Notes under the pieces: model-generated
The model's input: only the letters and a program-made list of their open reading frames with translations
Told to the model about the DNA's origin: nothing
The model's database searches: none
Shown here: positions 29,085 through 31,754 of the stretch, piece by piece
Position numbering within the stretch: position 1 is the stretch's first letter
How the letters are laid out: each line of letters begins with the position of its first letter
Virus record (IMG/VR): IMGVR_UViG_3300027759_000289
Coordinates: 1 to 31,754 of that record
Length of the DNA stretch: 31,754 nucleotides
Strand: one strand, 5' to 3'
DNA from: a virus
Made by a program: the position numbers and the translations under genes

Positions 29085-29630
29085 TTATTCTTCTTCTGTA
29101 AATTTAGTTTTTTTCCTAACTGAAATTATTTTCGCCCATTTGCTTTTAAATTTTTCAAAAAAAGATTTTAATTTGTTTGTTAAATCAACAAGCTCTTGGT
29201 CCAATTTAATCATATCCCCATTTATATATACACCGTTGTTTTCGCCAATAGAATAGAAAAACTCAACGTCAGCATCAACTATCTTACCACTCCATTGAAC
29301 TGAATTACTATAAACATTTAATACTCCAAAGTCTGAAAGGTCAGATACTTCATTAACAAATTCTTCCATGGTTTCTTGATAAGATTGTTTTTCGTCGTTT
29401 GTTAATTCCAACTCTTTTTTATCTTTACCATGAAGAGTTAAAAGACCTCCCGATATACGATAAGTTTTACTTTTGTCTTTTTTTACTTTATCAACATCAA
29501 CTTCAGTTTCTTGTTCCTCATCTTGTTCGATGTTGTCTTCAATACTTTTTGCCATATTAATTGGTCCTACTTGTTCTTGCAAAAGTCTAGACCTTTTCAA
29601 CAACATTTTTATTTCATCATACTGGTTCAT
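29085..29630 (-). CDS. Tagged hypothetical protein
   Basis: 181 residues. The tag NQYDEIKMLLKRSRLLQE ends in L17-Q-E19 followed by Q. An acidic segment with Glu/Asp/Val/Lys (about 33-52) follows, then a folded beta-rich domain (TYRISGGLLTLHGKDKKELE, later VDADVEFFYSIGENNGVYIN) and a basic helix at the end. No family is recognised. It overlaps the amidase-fold gene by 14 nt, so translation may be coupled. Confidence 0.7.
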   Translation of the reverse strand: MNQYDEIKMLLKRSRLLQEQVGPINMAKSIEDNIEQDEEQETEVDVDKVKKDKSKTYRISGGLLTLHGKDKKELELTNDEKQSYQETMEEFVNEVSDLSDFGVLNVYSNSVQWSGKIVDADVEFFYSIGENNGVYINGDMIKLDQELVDLTNKLKSFFEKFKSKWAKIISVRKKTKFTEEE

Positions 29631-30225
29631 ATTCTTCTAATAATTTTTCAAAATTGTTAAAATTGAAAGATGGGTTTATATCTCTACAGTTTGAATTGTA
29701 ATTGCTTTTTGTTGCAACTCCGTTAAAGTTTTCAACTCCCGATAATTTGACATTTGTTTTTGTTGTCTTTTTATCGATGTTAAACTTTTCACACAACTCA
29801 TGTGTTAAAAAAACCAAACTTTCAATTTGTTTTTGAGTATATGGGTCCCAAAAAAATTGTTCTCTCCATTTTTTTTCAAAAACTTTCTCTTTATAAATAT
29901 CACCTATCCAATTTAAATAGTTTGTTTCTATTGGTATTTTTTTTAACCAAGTTAAATTCTCTAAAACAATAGTTATAGAGTTTTTGTCAACCGACTCATC
30001 ACCTATGTAATTTGAATACATATTAGGTTCTGAAATCATAAATATTTCACCACTTTTATTAATTAAATAATTAGGTAGATGTGGGTTATTTTGATTGTAC
30101 CTGTGTAATAATGATTGTATATAAAATCTATAAGGCCTTTTAGTGTCGGCCAAAATTATTTGACTTTTTTTGTCGTTACGAGACAGAACTTCAGATTCTA
30201 TTAATTTTGAAATTACCTGTATCAT
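29617..30225 (-). CDS. N-acetylmuramoyl-L-alanine amidase-fold protein, probably inactive
   Basis: 202 residues. The order of segments follows Amidase_2/T7-lysozyme proteins: IILADTKRP (usual IVIHHT), NYLINKSGEIFMI (usual YHYVIDRDGTI), SITIVLEN (usual SIGIELVN), YTQKQIESLVFLTHEL (usual YTdxQxxaLxxLxxxL) and NCRDINPSF (usual KxDPGPxF). The first zinc histidine is replaced by Ala in ILADT, and the HAG-type and GH-type histidines are missing too; only a Cys resembling the third ligand of T7 lysozyme remains. It may therefore bind but not cut peptidoglycan. The N-terminus VISKLIE followed by S matches the packaging tag. It overlaps the upstream gene by 35 nt. Confidence 0.6.
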   Translation of the reverse strand: MIQVISKLIESEVLSRNDKKSQIILADTKRPYRFYIQSLLHRYNQNNPHLPNYLINKSGEIFMISEPNMYSNYIGDESVDKNSITIVLENLTWLKKIPIETNYLNWIGDIYKEKVFEKKWREQFFWDPYTQKQIESLVFLTHELCEKFNIDKKTTKTNVKLSGVENFNGVATKSNYNSNCRDINPSFNFNNFEKLLEEYEPV

Positions 30226-31405
30226 TCTTAGTGTATGAAAGTCTTCTATTTGTTATTGTTTGAGTTTCTTCTGTATTATTACTAATAATTTCTTCAGGTG
30301 TTTCCTCTACTTGAGGTTCAATTATTTCTTCCATGCCATCTTCTGTGACATCTTCTGTGACATCTTCTGTGACATCTTCAATCACTGGTTCTGTTTCTTC
30401 AGGAATCCATTCCCAACTATCATTAATACTTAATAAACTATCAGGAACATTGACTTCCTCTTCAACTTGGTGGGTAAGTTCGTGGGGAAGTTCATGGGGA
30501 AGTTCGTGGGTAACTTGGGGGGTGACTTGAGGGGTGACTTGAGGGGTAACTTGGGGGGTAACTTGGGGGGTGACTTCTCGTTTTGGGGAATCATCTTCCT
30601 CATCTTTTCTATTATTTTTGAATGCTTGGTTTGTTGCAATAACTAATGTAATAGCTAATGGGTCAAACACAAAAATTAAAATTAATATAAAGATGTTAGC
30701 GGTTTTTTTAACACTCCATCCGGTAAGTTCACTGATATATTTTATGGTTCCAAGTTCATTACCTGAAATCTCTTTTGATTCTAATTCAAGTACTTTTATA
30801 TCTAATGCGGTAATACTGTCATTAAGAGCATCCACTTTACCTGACATTTTGTCACGATTTTCAATCGCCAATTCTAATTGTAATTCAAATGATTTACGAT
30901 TTGCGTTATTTGCTCTTGTTACAACCTGACCTGTTTGTCTATCCACACTTTGAGTTGTGGTGTTAGTTGATAAGGCGTTTCTTAATTTTGAGATGTCTTT
31001 ATCTAATATTTGTTTTTCTTTTTGGTACTCGTTTTTAATTTCCTCAAATCTTTGTTTTTTTACTTCAATGTTTTTTACTTCCTTCTGACCGATTTCAAGT
31101 TTTGCGATATTGGTTGAAAATCCTGTACTTAAAAGTCCATATATCCCCAATGATGTAATAAGAGATAAAGTTACAAGAGCGACAGTCATATATAATTTTA
31201 ATACTCCGTAAGTTTCTTTCCACTTGTCGTGAAGATATGTTGCGATGGCAATTTTTGATAATTCTAAAAACCCACCCATAATTATTACAGGTAAAGCAAC
31301 TCCAACAAACACAACGGATAAACCAACAACACTATAATACGCCGCAGTTCCTGATAAACCGAGAGCACAAAACAACAAAAACCAAGGTAGTAATTTTTCT
31401 TTCAT
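30191..31405 (-). CDS. Membrane protein with periplasmic coiled coil and repeat tail
   Basis: 404 residues. Membrane segments at about 8-26, 28-50, 66-92 and 228-253 (NIFILILIFVFDPLAITLVI). Between the third and fourth lies a coiled coil (about 100-215). The cytoplasmic tail is low-complexity: about five VTPQ tetrapeptides, then HELP units, then DVTE units (about 275-375), and ends with a tyrosine- and Asn-containing stretch. Similar phage membrane proteins with the ELTGWS-FVFDPLAI ending are familiar to me, but without a known role. The repeat length may vary. ATATTTAT lies 17 nt before the start. It is first in a run reaching to 28064 and perhaps beyond. Confidence 0.72.
   Translation of the reverse strand: MKEKLLPWFLLFCALGLSGTAAYYSVVGLSVVFVGVALPVIIMGGFLELSKIAIATYLHDKWKETYGVLKLYMTVALVTLSLITSLGIYGLLSTGFSTNIAKLEIGQKEVKNIEVKKQRFEEIKNEYQKEKQILDKDISKLRNALSTNTTTQSVDRQTGQVVTRANNANRKSFELQLELAIENRDKMSGKVDALNDSITALDIKVLELESKEISGNELGTIKYISELTGWSVKKTANIFILILIFVFDPLAITLVIATNQAFKNNRKDEEDDSPKREVTPQVTPQVTPQVTPQVTPQVTHELPHELPHELTHQVEEEVNVPDSLLSINDSWEWIPEETEPVIEDVTEDVTEDVTEDGMEEIIEPQVEETPEEIISNNTEETQTITNRRLSYTKNDTGNFKINRI
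30333..30382. repeat. 12-bp tandem repeat encoding DVTE
   Basis: Four near-identical units of CATCTTCTGTGA on the plus strand inside the gene at 30191; reading the other way they encode Asp-Val-Thr-Glu. Unit length is a multiple of 3, so changes in number keep the frame. Confidence 0.8.
30470..30575. repeat. 12-bp tandem repeats encoding VTPQ and HELP
   Basis: About five units close to GGTAACTTGGGG (some GGTGACTTGAGG) encode Val-Thr-Pro-Gln on the minus strand, next to three units of AAGTTCGTGGGG type that encode His-Glu-Leu-Pro. The plus strand is G-rich here with runs of five or six G. It probably arose by slippage. Confidence 0.85.
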
Positions 31406-31422
31406 ATTAATAACTATAACAG

Positions 31423-31430
31423 ATAAATAT
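31423..31430 (-). promoter_or_regulatory. ATATTTAT motif, candidate late promoter
   Basis: Lies 17 nt before the ATG at 31405 and just after the terminator at 31442-31467. Confidence 0.42.
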
Positions 31431-31441
31431 TAAAGATAAAT

Positions 31442-31467
31442 AAAACCCTCACCGGCGCCGATGAGGG
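31442..31467 (-). terminator. Strong GC-rich intrinsic terminator
   Basis: CCCTCATCGG and CCGGTGAGGG pair almost perfectly (one G-U) around GCGC-type loop bases, followed by TTTTATTT on the minus strand. It ends the structured RNA and upstream gene before the operon at 31405. Confidence 0.88.
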
Positions 31468-31570
31468 AGTGTAGTTTCATTCTACCGTATAGATAGAATT
31501 GAGGATTCTCACCCAGGGCTCTTCGTGTCCCATTCCGCCGAGTTGTAAGGGTAATCTCGGTTCAACCCTA
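31442..31570 (-). ncRNA. Compact structured RNA candidate with possible pseudoknot
   Basis: The stretch between the partial right-hand gene and the terminator is 45-57% GC, far above its surroundings. On the minus strand AGGGT (31565-31569) can pair with ACCCT (31548-31552), and CCGAG (31556-31560) with CTCGG (31538-31542). The two stems interleave, so they form an H-type pseudoknot or two alternative states. ATTCTATC/GGTAGAAT (31479-31499) forms an 8-bp hairpin before the terminator. It may be a small RNA released from a 3' UTR or a regulatory element. No known family is recognised. Confidence 0.6.
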
Positions 31571-31754
31571 TAAGTAAATAACTAATATGTTATTGCCTTT
31601 TATTCCTTCTATTGTAACTCTTTTTGATTTTTTTTCTTCAACATTAGTCTTTAAAAACTGACCATCATTTGAAAATGCAGATGTTATTATATTGAAAAAA
31701 TTACCATCTTTATTTAGTAAAATTTCAACATAATTAAAATGCTTGTCGTCTTCA
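31568..31754 (-). CDS. C-terminal part of an unidentified protein (cut by window edge)
   Basis: 61 codons open at the right edge and end at TAG (31568-31570). The visible part is beta-rich and charged (HFNYVEILLNKDGNFFNII, later KRVTIEGIKGNNILVIYL), without a membrane span. No family can be named from so little. Its stop codon lies within one strand of the possible pseudoknot downstream. Confidence 0.65.
   Translation of the reverse strand, partial: EDDKHFNYVEILLNKDGNFFNIITSAFSNDGQFLKTNVEEKKSKRVTIEGIKGNNILVIYL

Noticed and set aside
30333-30575. CRISPR-like array
   Set aside because: Units are 12 bp, directly adjacent without spacers, and keep the reading frame of a membrane protein; they are coding tandem repeats.
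30430-30639. Proline/lysine-rich open frame in another frame of the repeat region
   Set aside because: It is a shadow of the 12-bp repeats in the gene at 30191; repeats with unit length divisible by 3 give open shadows easily.

Overview
The window is very AT-rich, almost wholly coding and mostly transcribed from the minus strand. It looks like part of a large tailed-phage genome, or a prophage or viral contig, that infects a Bacteroidota host, probably a flavobacterium. Three things point there: promoters of the Bacteroidota type (TTG, 19-20 nt, TAnnTTTG), A-rich leaders without Shine-Dalgarno boxes, and flavobacterial-style signal peptides ending in FSQ. No capsid, terminase, portal or polymerase gene is visible, so this is an accessory, virion-cargo and lysis section.

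Layout. Positions 1-6230 hold small minus-strand proteins that start with a short basic/acidic helix ending in [I/L]-x-E, broken by two plus-strand secreted-protein genes with their own promoters. A tRNA cluster sits at 3902-4210: tRNA-Arg(TCT), a tiny ORF and a tRNA-like gene with only four bases in its anticodon loop. Positions 6680-7700 have no credible gene but are GC-richer and full of hairpins, several closed by GNRA tetraloops on the minus strand. This is best read as a giant structured RNA with its own promoter and terminator. Positions 8024-10027 encode a GNAT acetyltransferase and a DHH phosphoesterase, both with the N-terminal tag. Positions 10060-14085 form a tightly overlapping run: DNA methyltransferase, small membrane proteins, a DUF3310 protein, a half-size DMT-like transporter and an apparently intact type II glutamine synthetase. 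Positions 14125-20593 hold LRR-like, glutaredoxin-like and PcfJ-like proteins. Positions 20642-22315 hold a Dam-type methylase beside a LAGLIDADG endonuclease coupled to a small ribbon-helix-helix-like protein. Positions 22410-25833 carry DnaJ, an Hc1 histone-like protein and small unknowns. Positions 25874-31405 carry more tagged proteins, a spanin-like pair, an amidase-fold protein without recognisable zinc ligands and a repeat-tailed membrane protein. A second compact structured RNA with a possible pseudoknot and a strong terminator lies at 31442-31570, before a gene cut by the window edge.

How it may work together. About sixteen unrelated proteins share the tag. Its end fits the [L/I]-x-E cleavage consensus of T4-type prohead proteases, and its form resembles the T4 capsid-targeting sequence. 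My main inference is that these proteins are packaged in the head, trimmed and perhaps injected. Many tagged genes or operons have ATATTTAT just upstream of the start codon, a candidate late-promoter motif, whereas several untagged genes have host-type TAnnTTTG boxes. All functions are read by eye from sequence; no database search was run.
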